Shown here one piece after another: positions 26,347-35,682 of a DNA stretch of 64,000 nt; position 1 is the first letter of the stretch, and every line of letters begins with the position of its first letter. The position numbers and the translations under genes are program-made. Below the pieces are notes generated by a model. The model did not search any database, had not been told where the DNA came from, and was given only the letters and a program-made list of their open reading frames with translations. Source of the stretch: CALLPQ01 sp038531745 (GTDB taxonomy: Bacteria; Pseudomonadota; Alphaproteobacteria; Caulobacterales; Parvularculaceae); the NCBI GenBank assembly GCA_038531745.1, contig JBCBBJ010000002.1, forward strand, positions 124,001 to 188,000, read 5' to 3'.

Positions 26347-27897
26347 ATGCATATGCCCAGCACAACAAAATTCACGCTGCTGATAATCGCCACCTTCATT
26401 GCGATGGTATTCATCGCCTGCACCCCATCCCGCGGGCAAGTGGACACAACCCCTTTCCAGCCGACGCCGCAAAGCGCTTCGCAAGGACAAAGCCCGGCCC
26501 CTACCCCCCTTGCAGCGACGTTAAGGCGTTTAACGGCGGCCTATGGCGGCCAGGCGCTCCTTAAACTGAAAACAGTCAGTATCCAAAGCGACCGGCGCCT
26601 GGCCTGGCCAGGCCAGGGTCACAGCGCGGCTTTTGTCAATTTTGTCCATGACCGTCAGATACGGCACATCGATCTCATCAACGAGGTGGGCCTTGTCGAG
26701 CGCTGGATCGACCAGAACGGCAACGCGTTTCACAGCTTTACCGAAATTACAGCACGCGGCGGGCGGGCGGGCGATCTTTTTGCAATGACTGCACAAGCCC
26801 AGCCCGAGGCAAGTTTTTTGGCCAGCTTCGCCCCCGATATACGCAGCGTTGATCTCCTAATGGCTCATCGGCTCGCCACGGGAAAAACCGCGGCAACCCA
26901 TCAAGGGACGGCCTATGTCCACGATCAAGTGCATGATCTCCTCACTGCGACGCTCCTGGAGGGCAGTCCGGAAATGACCATCTATGTGGGTCGACAAAGC
27001 GGATTGATCTCCCAAATCACCTTAACCCGTTCCATTGGCGAAGTAGTTCTCGCCTTTGATCAACCGCGCACCGAAGGCGGCGTCACCTACGCCGCCGAAA
27101 CCCATGTCTTTTTGAACCAAACCCTTGTGGAATTTGAACAAGAGACGCAAGTTTCCGTGAACACGGATATCAGTACCCTGACGACGATCACCCTCCCCCT
27201 GCGCACACCGCCCATGAGCGTTGACCACACTGCTATGACGGTCGATGAAATTGCGCCCGGGCTTTATCATGTGGGTCAGGATGACTATTCCCTCTTTGCA
27301 CAGACGGATGCCGGTCTTGTGGTTGTTAACAGCGCTTCTGGTTTATTGGCGCGCTATGATGCATTGGCGGCGCATCTGGGCCGACGCCCGGCCTTAACCC
27401 ACGCCATCGCAACCCATCACCATAGCGATCACATGGACGGGATCGAAGTTGCACTGGACCTTGGCGCAACGATCATGGTCACCGGTGCAGCGCGCGAAAC
27501 GGTCACCACGCGCCAACAATTTACAGCATATAGTGATCGATTTGAAACCATGACCGATAGAATGGATCTTGGTCCGTTTACCATCCACCTTGCCGGAACC
27601 GAACACGCCAGCGAAAATGCGTTTGTCTATCACGGCGCGAGCGGCGCCCTATTTCAGGATGATCATTATCATGGGCTTTATACAGACGAACCAACCCGGG
27701 TACAGCGTTCAGCACTAACGCTTCGGTCAATACTTGGCGAACGCGGCGTTGAGGTGTCATTGCTGTTGTCCGGCCACGCGCGCAAGGCAGAACAATGGGC
27801 CCTGTTTGAAAAAAGCGCTACGCGGCCAGATGCCGGCGATCTTTGCCCCACGCGGCGGCCCATTTGCGCGGACCGGGCGCTCAAAAGGCAACAATGA
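26347..27897 (+). CDS. metallo-beta-lactamase-fold lipoprotein
   Basis: This 516-residue exported protein has an N-terminal hydrophobic leader ending in FIAC, a plausible but imperfect lipobox. A region of about 250 residues then resembles the beta-rich sensor-like leads of some MBL proteins. The C-terminal metallo-beta-lactamase fold carries HHHSDH (357-362), the two-zinc signature HxHxDH, and later single His and Asp positions (AGTEHASEN, FQDDHYH). The fold hydrolyses many substrates (lactams, lactones, esters, sulfates); the substrate here cannot be told. It is convergent with the ABC permease gene at 27911, and the broken AraC-type regulator lies upstream on the same strand. Confidence 0.82.
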   Translation: MHMPSTTKFTLLIIATFIAMVFIACTPSRGQVDTTPFQPTPQSASQGQSPAPTPLAATLRRLTAAYGGQALLKLKTVSIQSDRRLAWPGQGHSAAFVNFVHDRQIRHIDLINEVGLVERWIDQNGNAFHSFTEITARGGRAGDLFAMTAQAQPEASFLASFAPDIRSVDLLMAHRLATGKTAATHQGTAYVHDQVHDLLTATLLEGSPEMTIYVGRQSGLISQITLTRSIGEVVLAFDQPRTEGGVTYAAETHVFLNQTLVEFEQETQVSVNTDISTLTTITLPLRTPPMSVDHTAMTVDEIAPGLYHVGQDDYSLFAQTDAGLVVVNSASGLLARYDALAAHLGRRPALTHAIATHHHSDHMDGIEVALDLGATIMVTGAARETVTTRQQFTAYSDRFETMTDRMDLGPFTIHLAGTEHASENAFVYHGASGALFQDDHYHGLYTDEPTRVQRSALTLRSILGERGVEVSLLLSGHARKAEQWALFEKSATRPDAGDLCPTRRPICADRALKRQQ

Positions 27898-27910
27898 TCG
27901 CCGTTTATAC

Positions 27911-30535
27911 TTACTCGCTGCGCAGGATTGGCCAGGGGCGGGTTTTGAGCGCCTGTCCCGCCGCCACTAAGCCGATTGCCATGGTTACGCTGGTCGCACC
28001 CACGACGATGCCAATGAGGACGCCGGGGCTTAGGGTCCAGCCAAGGTCCATCCGCTGAACAACAACAAACCAGGAAGCGACCGCACCAAGCCCAAGGGCC
28101 GCAACCGCAGGCACAAACCCGAGAATGCCATATTCCAGTGCAAAGGCGCGCAAAATACGCTCCCGGCTGGCACCCATCGCCTTCATAATCATCGCGTCTT
28201 TCAACTTACGCCGAAAATCCGCTGCCACCGCGCCCAGTAAGACAATCAGACCCGCCAGGATAGTCACAGCGCTAAGACAGCGAATAACAAGACCAATATT
28301 GTCGATAATCTCTGCGATACTCGCCGTAACCTGCCGGGTACGGATCATCCCCACATCGGGAAATTGCTCGGCGATCTGACGGGTGATCTTGTCCTCATAA
28401 AGCGCTTTATCGGCGGGGGCGCGGGCCAACCGGTCCGGCGAAAATCGAAGACTGCCGATGGCGGTGGGCCGGGCCGCCTCTAATGTGCCGGGCGCAAAGA
28501 CCGCAATGAAATTGATCCCATTTCGGTTCCAATTCACGTCATGAAGGGAGGCAATGGTTGCCGTGACCGCTCGGCCCGCAATGGTCAGGGTCAAGGTTTC
28601 ACCAACCGACAAACCAAACTCGTTTGCCTGCCACGCCGACAGCGATAGGAGCGGCGGCCCGGAATAATCCGTCGGCCAACGCTCACCCTCAACAATCTCG
28701 CCAAGGCTTTCAGGAATATATGAGAGCGTTGTTACGCCCCAGTCATTTTCACGGGCCCAGCTTGTGTCCTCGGCCCCGTCCACCGCGCTTAACGGTTGGC
28801 CGTTGAGATATTTTACGCCAGACCGCAGCATGTAATAGGTTTCTAGCGAAGCTTCCGGTGCGATCCTGGCAAGTCCCTCTTCAAAGGCGGTCAATTCGTC
28901 AAATTTGATATCGGAGAAAAAGAGTTGCGGCGCCTTATCGGGCACAGCGCTGCGCACCTCCCGGCTAAGATTGGCATCAATGAGAGAGATCATCGCCAAC
29001 AGGGTCAAACCCAAGCCGATTGAGACAATGACGCTGGCACTCACCGCGCCCGGCCGCGTCAGGCTGGCAGCGGCCAGCCGGGCCACGGGGCCTGCAGGTC
29101 GCCAATATCGCCACCCAAGCCGGATCAATCCGTATGCGGCAAGTCGAAGAATACCATAAACAACAAGACCGCCGACGGCAAAGCCGATGGCAAACCGGAT
29201 ATCCTTTGAAAAAACAATCGCAAGCGTAACGAACAGCAGCGATAGCCCGGCAATGAGGGCAAGGTCTTTTCGGCCAGGCCGCGCTCTGTCACTTTCCACC
29301 AACGCGCGAAATAGCTGTGCAGGCCGCGTTTGGCGTGCTTTGGCAAGCGGCAGTAGCGCGAAGATCAATGCCGCGAGGAACCCGAACATTGCCGCGCGCG
29401 CCAGTGCGAGGGGATAAAGACCGGTCTCAGCCTCAAACGGTAACAGGCTTCCCACAAGGCCAACCACGGCAAAGGGTGTCGCCGCACCAAGAAGGCATCC
29501 CACCAAAACCGCAAGACTGGCCACGAGGACAATCTGCACCACATAGGTTTTCATGATGAACCCACCCGTTGCCCCAAGGCATTTCAAGGTCGCGATCACG
29601 GGCAGTTTTTGTTGCATATAGGCATTCACCGCGTTGGCCGCGCCAACGCCGCCAATGATCAGGGCCGATAGGCCCACCATGGTAAGAAAAATCTCAAGAC
29701 TGTTCAGGGTACGGCCCAACCCGTTCGCCGCATCGGATGCGGACCGCACCCGCAATCCATTATCGGGAAATGCTGCGGCAAAAGCCGCCTTAAAGACACC
29801 GGGCTCGCGCAGGGTTTCATCCCGCAAAACAACACGGGTCGACCGGCGCACAAGCCCCGAACGGGCGATTAGGCCGGTGGCATCAGCCGCCTCGGCACTG
29901 ATCATTAAACGGGGGCTGATCAAAAAGCCGGCGCTCGCCCGGTCAGGCTCTCGTTCCAGCCGGTCCCGCACTTCAAAGGTTGCCGCCCCAATGGTGATTT
30001 GTTCACCGGGTGCAATGCCTAAGCGATCAAACAAATCAGGATCGGCAAGGGCGCCCCAGACAACTGCCTGATTTTGCGCACCGGTAGCGGGATCAAAAAG
30101 ACGGTCGCGGGTTAATCCCGATGCCGTCTCAATCTCACCCACCATTGGATAGGCAAGGTCCACAGCCTTGAGCTGCACGACGCTGCGTCGATCAGGGTTA
30201 TTCTTTAGGCGGACCATCACCTGCGCACCGATAATATCGCTGGTCGCGCCCTGGCTTGAAAGCCAGCGATGCATCGCCTCACTGAGGGTGGCATCGACGG
30301 CGGTAATCTCAAAATCCCCATCGAGGAGGCGTTGTTGTTCGCGCTCTAGCCCGGCAAGAAATGCCTGTGACAGGGAGCCAACGGCAGCCACGGCGAAAAC
30401 ACCTAGGATCAACGCTGCAGCAAAAATGCGAAATCCGCGCAATCCCTCGCGCGCCTCACGCCGGGCAAGGCGGGCAGCGGCCATCCAGCTTTCAGTATGG
30501 GGTTGGTTGCGCGCCGCGCCAGACGCCGTCATCAC
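27911..30535 (-). CDS. ABC transporter permease, FtsX/YbbP type
   Basis: This is the membrane half of an ABC exporter with its partner ATPase at 30532-31266. The 874-residue protein has a first helix near residue 45, a large periplasmic domain, then FtsX-type clusters of helices (about ten in all, for example LTMVGLSALIIGGVGAANAV). This is the YbbP layout, in which two FtsX domains are fused. The ATG overlaps the ATPase stop by four bases. Together with the divergent tesA this is the conserved ybbA-ybbP/tesA locus. The substrate is not established; MacB-like extraction of envelope lipids or peptides is a reasonable guess. Confidence 0.9.
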   Translation of the reverse strand: MMTASGAARNQPHTESWMAAARLARREAREGLRGFRIFAAALILGVFAVAAVGSLSQAFLAGLEREQQRLLDGDFEITAVDATLSEAMHRWLSSQGATSDIIGAQVMVRLKNNPDRRSVVQLKAVDLAYPMVGEIETASGLTRDRLFDPATGAQNQAVVWGALADPDLFDRLGIAPGEQITIGAATFEVRDRLEREPDRASAGFLISPRLMISAEAADATGLIARSGLVRRSTRVVLRDETLREPGVFKAAFAAAFPDNGLRVRSASDAANGLGRTLNSLEIFLTMVGLSALIIGGVGAANAVNAYMQQKLPVIATLKCLGATGGFIMKTYVVQIVLVASLAVLVGCLLGAATPFAVVGLVGSLLPFEAETGLYPLALARAAMFGFLAALIFALLPLAKARQTRPAQLFRALVESDRARPGRKDLALIAGLSLLFVTLAIVFSKDIRFAIGFAVGGLVVYGILRLAAYGLIRLGWRYWRPAGPVARLAAASLTRPGAVSASVIVSIGLGLTLLAMISLIDANLSREVRSAVPDKAPQLFFSDIKFDELTAFEEGLARIAPEASLETYYMLRSGVKYLNGQPLSAVDGAEDTSWARENDWGVTTLSYIPESLGEIVEGERWPTDYSGPPLLSLSAWQANEFGLSVGETLTLTIAGRAVTATIASLHDVNWNRNGINFIAVFAPGTLEAARPTAIGSLRFSPDRLARAPADKALYEDKITRQIAEQFPDVGMIRTRQVTASIAEIIDNIGLVIRCLSAVTILAGLIVLLGAVAADFRRKLKDAMIMKAMGASRERILRAFALEYGILGFVPAVAALGLGAVASWFVVVQRMDLGWTLSPGVLIGIVVGATSVTMAIGLVAAGQALKTRPWPILRSE

Positions 30536-31266
30536 AACACCTGTTGTTCGGCGAGACGCCCATCGACCATGGTCACAACGCGGTCACAACGCCGGGCAAG
30601 GTCAAGATCATGGGTCACCATCACAAGGGCTGCACCAGACGCGCTTTGCAGTGAAAAAAGGAGATCAGCAATCTGCGTGCCCACCGCCGCATCAAGATTG
30701 CCCGTGGGCTCATCGGCCAGAATAATCCGCGGCTCGCCGATCAGCGCGCGGGCAATGGCCACGCGCTGCTGCTCACCACCAGAAAGTTGATCCGGATAAT
30801 GATCAAACCGCGCGCCGAGCCCCACATTTTCCAACAGTGCCCGCGCCCGTGTGGCCGAGCCTTCGGCGCCGGTGAGTTCTAAGGGCAGGGCAACATTTTC
30901 AAGGGCCGTCATGGTGGGAATTAAATGAAAGGACTGAAAGACGATGCCGACATGGTCACGCCGGTACCGGGCAAGATCGTCTTCATTCAGAATGTTGAGA
31001 TCGAGACCCGCGCCAGTAACGGTGCCACCCGTGGGTTTTTCCAGCCCCGCCAACAGCGATAGCAAAGACGATTTTCCTGAGCCCGACCGCCCCACAACGC
31101 CAACGCTCTCACCCTCCCTGACGGAAAACGACACGTCAAACAAGATATCGACGGTGCCCGCACGCGAGCCCAGCGATAAACTGACCGCATCGGCATGCAA
31201 TACCGGATCGACGGCATGGCTTGGCGCTAACGATGATGGGCGATCAATAAGTCCGGTATCGGGCAT
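30532..31266 (-). CDS. ABC transporter ATP-binding protein, YbbA/LolD type
   Basis: This 244-residue ATPase drives the adjacent FtsX-type permease. All motifs are present: Walker A GRSGSGKSSLL (about 59-69), the Q-loop IVFQSFHLIPTMTALENV, signature LSGGEQQRVAIARAL, Walker B RIILADEPTGNLD and the switch His in VMVTHDLDLA. The sequence type is that of the MacB/LolD/YbbA exporter group. It is the first gene of the two-gene operon and is divergent from tesA, with an 83-base intergenic gap that must hold both promoters. Confidence 0.95.
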   Translation of the reverse strand: MPDTGLIDRPSSLAPSHAVDPVLHADAVSLSLGSRAGTVDILFDVSFSVREGESVGVVGRSGSGKSSLLSLLAGLEKPTGGTVTGAGLDLNILNEDDLARYRRDHVGIVFQSFHLIPTMTALENVALPLELTGAEGSATRARALLENVGLGARFDHYPDQLSGGEQQRVAIARALIGEPRIILADEPTGNLDAAVGTQIADLLFSLQSASGAALVMVTHDLDLARRCDRVVTMVDGRLAEQQVL

Positions 31267-31349
31267 GGGCGTTCTTTCCGCAGATCATCTAGCTTTGTTT
31301 ACGCAAGAGCTTATCTAGGGGGTCAATTCTTCGATAAAAGGACCGGGTT

Positions 31350-32084
31350 ATGCGTTGGGATGCGGGTAGGCGATGGATTCTGATTTTTGCTGCCTTTTTT
31401 GCGCAAGGATGTGAACGCGCAGCAAGCCCGCCGGCACCACCACCGGCGCCGACATCGTCAATCGACAGCGCCGACCCTCAAGCGGCCGCGCCATCACTGC
31501 GCGGGGCAATCTCTGACCAGCCAGGCGAAAAATTTCGGCTAATCATGCTTGGCGATAGCATTACCGCTGGTTTTGGCCTGCCCGCGCCCGAAGCCCTGCC
31601 GGTAAAACTGCAAGCGGCCATCGACGCCAAAGACTGCGAAATCGCCATTATCAATGCAGGCGTTTCCGGGGACACAACCGCCGACGGGCTTAATAGGTTT
31701 GGCTGGTCTGTTGACGCCGATGCCAATGGGGTGCTGATCGCCCTCGGAGGTAATGATTTGCTCCAGGGGATTGCGCCCGCGCAAACCGAGGCCAATCTGG
31801 CCGCCATGATCGAAACGGCAAAATACCGGGGCCTCGCCGTTGTTCTTGCCGGTATGCGCGCACCGGGCAATTATGGCGCGCAATTTCAATCCCAATTTGA
31901 TGCTTTGTATCCGGGTCTGGCGGACGCCTATGACGTGGCGCTTTATCCGTATCTGTTGGACGGGGTTGGCGGTGTACCGAAATTTAATCAAACCGACGGC
32001 ATTCACCCCAACCCCGAAGGCATTGCCAAGATCACACAGCCGCTATCGACGTTTTTGTGCACAACCATTGTTCTGGACCGCTAA
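31350..32084 (+). CDS. tesA: arylesterase/lysophospholipase of the SGNH family
   Basis: This exported esterase/thioesterase is of the TesA type. The 244-residue protein has a short leader ending in AQGC, which looks like a lipobox with the lipid-bearing cysteine at residue 21, so it may be a lipoprotein and not a free periplasmic enzyme. A Pro/Ala linker follows, then the SGNH domain: block I MLGDSITAGFG with Ser 70, block III GGNDLL, and block V DGIHPNPEG with the catalytic Asp and His. Its place divergent from the YbbA/YbbP transporter is conserved in many proteobacteria and hints at lipid or acyl-chain handling. Confidence 0.9.
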   Translation: MRWDAGRRWILIFAAFFAQGCERAASPPAPPPAPTSSIDSADPQAAAPSLRGAISDQPGEKFRLIMLGDSITAGFGLPAPEALPVKLQAAIDAKDCEIAIINAGVSGDTTADGLNRFGWSVDADANGVLIALGGNDLLQGIAPAQTEANLAAMIETAKYRGLAVVLAGMRAPGNYGAQFQSQFDALYPGLADAYDVALYPYLLDGVGGVPKFNQTDGIHPNPEGIAKITQPLSTFLCTTIVLDR

Positions 32085-32156
32085 AGCGTGGTCGCTTCAT
32101 TTGGACCCAGCACGACGCTTTGGCTTTTTACCTGTTTGCGGACCAATCGCTTTAGC
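32080..32156. repeat. imperfect long inverted repeat between convergent genes
   Basis: GCTAAAGCGTGGTC (32080-32093) faces GACCAATCGCTTTAGC (32141-32156), giving a stem of about 14 pairs with a two-base bulge around 47 bases. The left arm overlaps the tesA stop and the right arm ends just before the MATE stop. It may act as a two-way terminator or RNA stabiliser; no long T-run follows. Confidence 0.45.
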
Positions 32157-32162
32157 GCAAAT

Positions 32163-33584
32163 TTAACTCGCACGCAGGGCGATCGCGAAAAGCGCAGTTT
32201 CCTTCAAACGCAGGAGATAAAAAAGCCGCCCGCCCAAAAGCAGTGTTGCCGCCAGCAAGCTGATCAAGAGCCCCCAGAAAACACCGGGCGCGCTAAGGGG
32301 CGTCGCGAGCGCCAAATATGCCGCCAGCGGAAAGCCAATGATCCAATAGCAGATACCCGTAAAAATCATCGGTAGACGGACATCTTTCAGGCCGCGCAAA
32401 GCCTGGTTTGAGACAACCTGAAGACCATCAAAAACCATAAAAGCCGCCGCGATCGGCAGCATCGCCGCCACGAGGTTGATCACCGGGCGGTTATCAGGCT
32501 CAGCAATATTAAGGTAGGCCGCGGCAATGGTCAGTGGCATAAGACTTACCGACACGCCCCAGACCATCATGACACAGGCGGCAATGGTCAGGGTAATAAT
32601 CACAGCACGGATGATACCATCACGATTACGCGCGCCCGCCGCCAAACCCACCCGCACACTGCCCGCCATGGCAAAGCCAAACGGGATCATAAAGGCAAGC
32701 GCCGCCACATTAAGCGCAACCTGATAGGCTGCCACTTCATCAACACCGATGCGGCCCGTCACCAGAAGGCAGGCATTGAACAACAACCCCTCAAAAAGGG
32801 TCATCAGGCTGATCGGCCAGGCGAGGCGCAACACCTCCAACAGCGCAGACCAATCAAGACTGAAAAAGCGCTGAAAAAGCGCAAAGCGACGACTGACCGC
32901 TTCACGCTCTATGTAAATGACAAGAAGCGCGAAGCCGATCATGTGAGACAGGGACGAGGCAATGCCAGCGCCCACAAGCTCCAGTCGGGGAAACCCAAGA
33001 TTGCCGTAAATCAAGAGCCAGTTTAGTGCGGCATTGAAAAGCGTTGTCACCACAATCAGGAGGAGCGGCACCCGTGTGCGATCAAGCGCAGCAAGGAAAT
33101 TGCGCAGCACCATAATGCCTAGGGCAAAAGGCAAGCCCGCACTCAACGCCAGAACATAAGGCCCCGCAAGCCGGGAGGCCGCCTCTGGCATTCCAAGCCC
33201 CAGGGCAAAGGGCGTCGTGAGCGCCATGAGAATGAACGCGAACGGGAAAGCGAAGATAATCACCCAAAGACCCATGCGCACAGAACGGCGTGCCTCACGC
33301 ACATTGTTGGGGTCAGCGCCAAGCACCTGGCTGACCAGCGGCGACACCGCCATGGCAGGCCCGAACCCGAGCATGAACAGGGCAAAAAAGATCACAAGCC
33401 CCAAGGACGCGCCTGCCAGGGCTTCGGGGCCAAGGCGACCAATCATCAGCACATCAATCGTATTGATCGAAAATTGCACAAGTTGGGTCAGCGCCATCGG
33501 CACCCCCAACCGCCACATGGCCGCCCCCTCACCGCGCCAGTCGGCGAGGGAGGACCGCGTAAAAATAGACGATGCCGATGTCAC
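32163..33584 (-). CDS. MATE-family efflux transporter
   Basis: This inner-membrane exporter of the NorM/DinF type trades sodium or protons for organic cations. From the GTG at 33584 it has 473 residues and about 12 membrane helices. Characteristic phrases are PMALTQLVQFSINTIDVLMIGRLG near the start, spread over 24 residues, and VSPLVSQVLGA. An open frame extends upstream but would overlap the DUF2306 gene, so the GTG with AAAGG in front is chosen; it lies 19 bases after the DUF2306 stop. It is the last gene of a minus-strand run with polyamine-type and flavin enzymes, so its cargo could be their cationic product. That link is inference. Confidence 0.9.
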   Translation of the reverse strand: MTSASSIFTRSSLADWRGEGAAMWRLGVPMALTQLVQFSINTIDVLMIGRLGPEALAGASLGLVIFFALFMLGFGPAMAVSPLVSQVLGADPNNVREARRSVRMGLWVIIFAFPFAFILMALTTPFALGLGMPEAASRLAGPYVLALSAGLPFALGIMVLRNFLAALDRTRVPLLLIVVTTLFNAALNWLLIYGNLGFPRLELVGAGIASSLSHMIGFALLVIYIEREAVSRRFALFQRFFSLDWSALLEVLRLAWPISLMTLFEGLLFNACLLVTGRIGVDEVAAYQVALNVAALAFMIPFGFAMAGSVRVGLAAGARNRDGIIRAVIITLTIAACVMMVWGVSVSLMPLTIAAAYLNIAEPDNRPVINLVAAMLPIAAAFMVFDGLQVVSNQALRGLKDVRLPMIFTGICYWIIGFPLAAYLALATPLSAPGVFWGLLISLLAATLLLGGRLFYLLRLKETALFAIALRAS

Positions 33585-33603
33585 AGAAGGCCTTTGCTCA
33601 CGC

Positions 33604-34068
33604 TTAGGGCGCCCGCATCGCCGTGTCGGTGCCACTTTGCGAGAGGGCCGGGGTAGAGAAGAAAAACTGGTGCATGCGCCGGCCCGGCAAGAAAGTAAAC
33701 AGACCGGCAATCACCATCGCCCCCAGAAACGTCATGATCATGCCCCGCGCATGGGTCTTCACCCGGCCTCGTTTGATGGCAATCAACGCCCCAGCCAGGC
33801 CAAAAGTTGTGAGAGGAATGAACAAATGAATCCATGAAAAGCCTGTGAGGCCGGGGGCAATCTCGATTCCTTCCGGATTGCGAATGAAGAAAGCCGCCAC
33901 CATCGTTATGGTCATCAGTGTCACATAGGACCAGCCAAGAAACCGGTGCACGACCGTTCCTTTCTTCAGTCCAAAGATCAAAAGCCCGAGTAAAAATGCG
34001 ATTGTCACCGTCGCCCAGTGAATTTGAATCTCCGGCGGCGACAGTTTTGTGAACACATCCCAGTTCAT
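33604..34068 (-). CDS. DUF2306 membrane protein
   Basis: This 154-residue inner-membrane protein has four or five helices. It contains the DUF2306-like pattern of paired histidines and arginines at helix ends: HWATVTIAFLLGLLIFGLKKGT near the N-terminus, HRFLGWSYV, and HARGMIMTFLGAMVIAGLFTFLPGR. The regularly placed His residues recall heme- or quinone-linked membrane proteins, but no function is established for the family. The ATG at 34068 is preferred over 34101. It lies 61 bases after the monooxygenase gene and 19 before the MATE gene in the same direction. Confidence 0.78.
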   Translation of the reverse strand: MNWDVFTKLSPPEIQIHWATVTIAFLLGLLIFGLKKGTVVHRFLGWSYVTLMTITMVAAFFIRNPEGIEIAPGLTGFSWIHLFIPLTTFGLAGALIAIKRGRVKTHARGMIMTFLGAMVIAGLFTFLPGRRMHQFFFSTPALSQSGTDTAMRAP

Positions 34069-34129
34069 GGGCACAATCCCTCGGTAATCTCGTCGGCTCA
34101 AGCAGGGGTCAAAAGCACCTCAGCCGCGC

Positions 34130-35599
34130 TTATGGCCGTTGAAAATCATATTCACGCAAATCAACTGATCGCAGGTCTCGAAAATACGACCGAACCGAGC
34201 CCGGATAAAGCGTGAAGTTTCGGCCATGGTCATTCACATACCAGCTCTTACAGCCCCCGGCCCACACCCGGTCCTGTAACCGATGCTGAAGCTGATCGTC
34301 ATATTGCTGTGCGACAAAACGGTTGGGGCGGACCTGTCTGATCCCGGTGCGCTGCATCTTGCTAAGCATCTCACCCACATAGCGGGTTTGTGCCTCAATC
34401 ATCAGCACAACCGAATTGTGACCCAGAGCAGAATTGGGGCCAAGCAGAAAATAGAGATCAGGAAAATTCCCGACACTGAGCGTTTTATGCGCCGCCGGCC
34501 CCTGGGGCCAGCTGTCAATCAGATGCTGGCCATGCTGATTAGTCACAGTCACCATGTCGGTCAGATCAAAGGTACGAAAGCCGGTTGCATAAATAATGAC
34601 ATCCGCAGGGCGATGAACATCACCACCACTAACGACACCGCTTTTGTCAATTGACGCAATGGGATCGGTGATTAGGCACACATGATCCTGGGCCAGGGTC
34701 TTGTAGTAATCATCTGACACAAGGATACGCTTGCACCCCAATGGGTAATCAGGGGTGAGCTTGGCTCGTAATTCAGGGTCTGGAATTTCACGGGCCAGGA
34801 ACTGTGAGAATTCCCGCAATGCCATTTGCTTCATGAAATTGTCGCCCGCATGGAAAACCGGGAACCGCACATCAAGAACGTTAAAAATAAATCCCCGATA
34901 AAGCGATTGAAGCGCGGGCACCCGCGCCAAAAGCGATTTGACAAAATTGGGGTAGGCATAATTGCCGCGCGGTAGGATATAATTAGGCGTACGCTGATAA
35001 ATATCGAGACCAGCAACCTTGGAAGCTATCTCTGGTACAATTTGTATCGCGCTTGCTGCACTGCCGACAATTGCAACGCGCTTGCCCGTCAGGCTCACCT
35101 GGTGATCCCATTGCGCGGTGTGAAACGCGGCACCTGCAAACTCCTCCTGACCTTGAATATCTGGAAGACTGGGAAGATGAAGCCCCCCGGCGCCGCTGAT
35201 CAAGACGGTGGCCGTGGCCTCGGTGCCATCCTCAAACGACAGGCGCCAAACATTGCCATCATGATGAGCGCCAACGGCCTTTTTGCCAAATCGAATATGC
35301 GGCATCAGGCCAAAGGCCTCAGCGCAGTCCTTCACATAGTCCTGAATCTCGCCGCCGCCAGCAAAGCGTTCACTCCAGTTTGGGTTGGGTTTGCCCTTAA
35401 AGCTATAAAGATGGGAGGGCACATCGCAGGCGACACCCGGATAGGTATTCTCCCGCCAGGTACCGCCAACCTCCTCAGCTTTTTCAAAAAGTGTGAAGTC
35501 GTCAAACCCACGGCGCCGCAATTCACGGCCCATGGCCAAACCGGAAAAACCGGCACCCACAATGGCAACGGAAAGATCAGTGGGCTCACTAAGCGCCAT
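34130..35599 (-). CDS. flavin-containing monooxygenase, Baeyer-Villiger type
   Basis: This 489-residue FAD- and NADPH-dependent enzyme inserts one oxygen atom into a ketone or hydroxylates a heteroatom. The N-terminal FAD Rossmann motif is GAGFSGLAMG (about 15-24). The phrase GGTWRENTYPGVACDVPSHLY is characteristic. The Baeyer-Villiger fingerprint FxGxxxHTxxWD is exact in FAGAAFHTAQWD (about 153-164), followed by the NADPH Rossmann GSAASAIQI. The substrate is unknown. It lies 83 bases downstream of the spermidine-synthase-like gene and 61 bases upstream of the DUF2306 gene, in one direction, so it could act on a product of that cluster. Confidence 0.9.
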   Translation of the reverse strand: MALSEPTDLSVAIVGAGFSGLAMGRELRRRGFDDFTLFEKAEEVGGTWRENTYPGVACDVPSHLYSFKGKPNPNWSERFAGGGEIQDYVKDCAEAFGLMPHIRFGKKAVGAHHDGNVWRLSFEDGTEATATVLISGAGGLHLPSLPDIQGQEEFAGAAFHTAQWDHQVSLTGKRVAIVGSAASAIQIVPEIASKVAGLDIYQRTPNYILPRGNYAYPNFVKSLLARVPALQSLYRGFIFNVLDVRFPVFHAGDNFMKQMALREFSQFLAREIPDPELRAKLTPDYPLGCKRILVSDDYYKTLAQDHVCLITDPIASIDKSGVVSGGDVHRPADVIIYATGFRTFDLTDMVTVTNQHGQHLIDSWPQGPAAHKTLSVGNFPDLYFLLGPNSALGHNSVVLMIEAQTRYVGEMLSKMQRTGIRQVRPNRFVAQQYDDQLQHRLQDRVWAGGCKSWYVNDHGRNFTLYPGSVRSYFRDLRSVDLREYDFQRP

Positions 35600-35682
35600 G
35601 CCTCAACTCCCTCAACATACGCGCAAGAGCCTAACGGTTGTAACCCGCGAGGCAACCCAAAGCTGCACCAGCCGCGCAGTGT

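Noticed and set aside
26347..27897. Carbapenemase-type metallo-beta-lactamase
   Set aside because: Length of 516 residues with a large N-terminal region; HHHSDH is shared by the whole superfamily.
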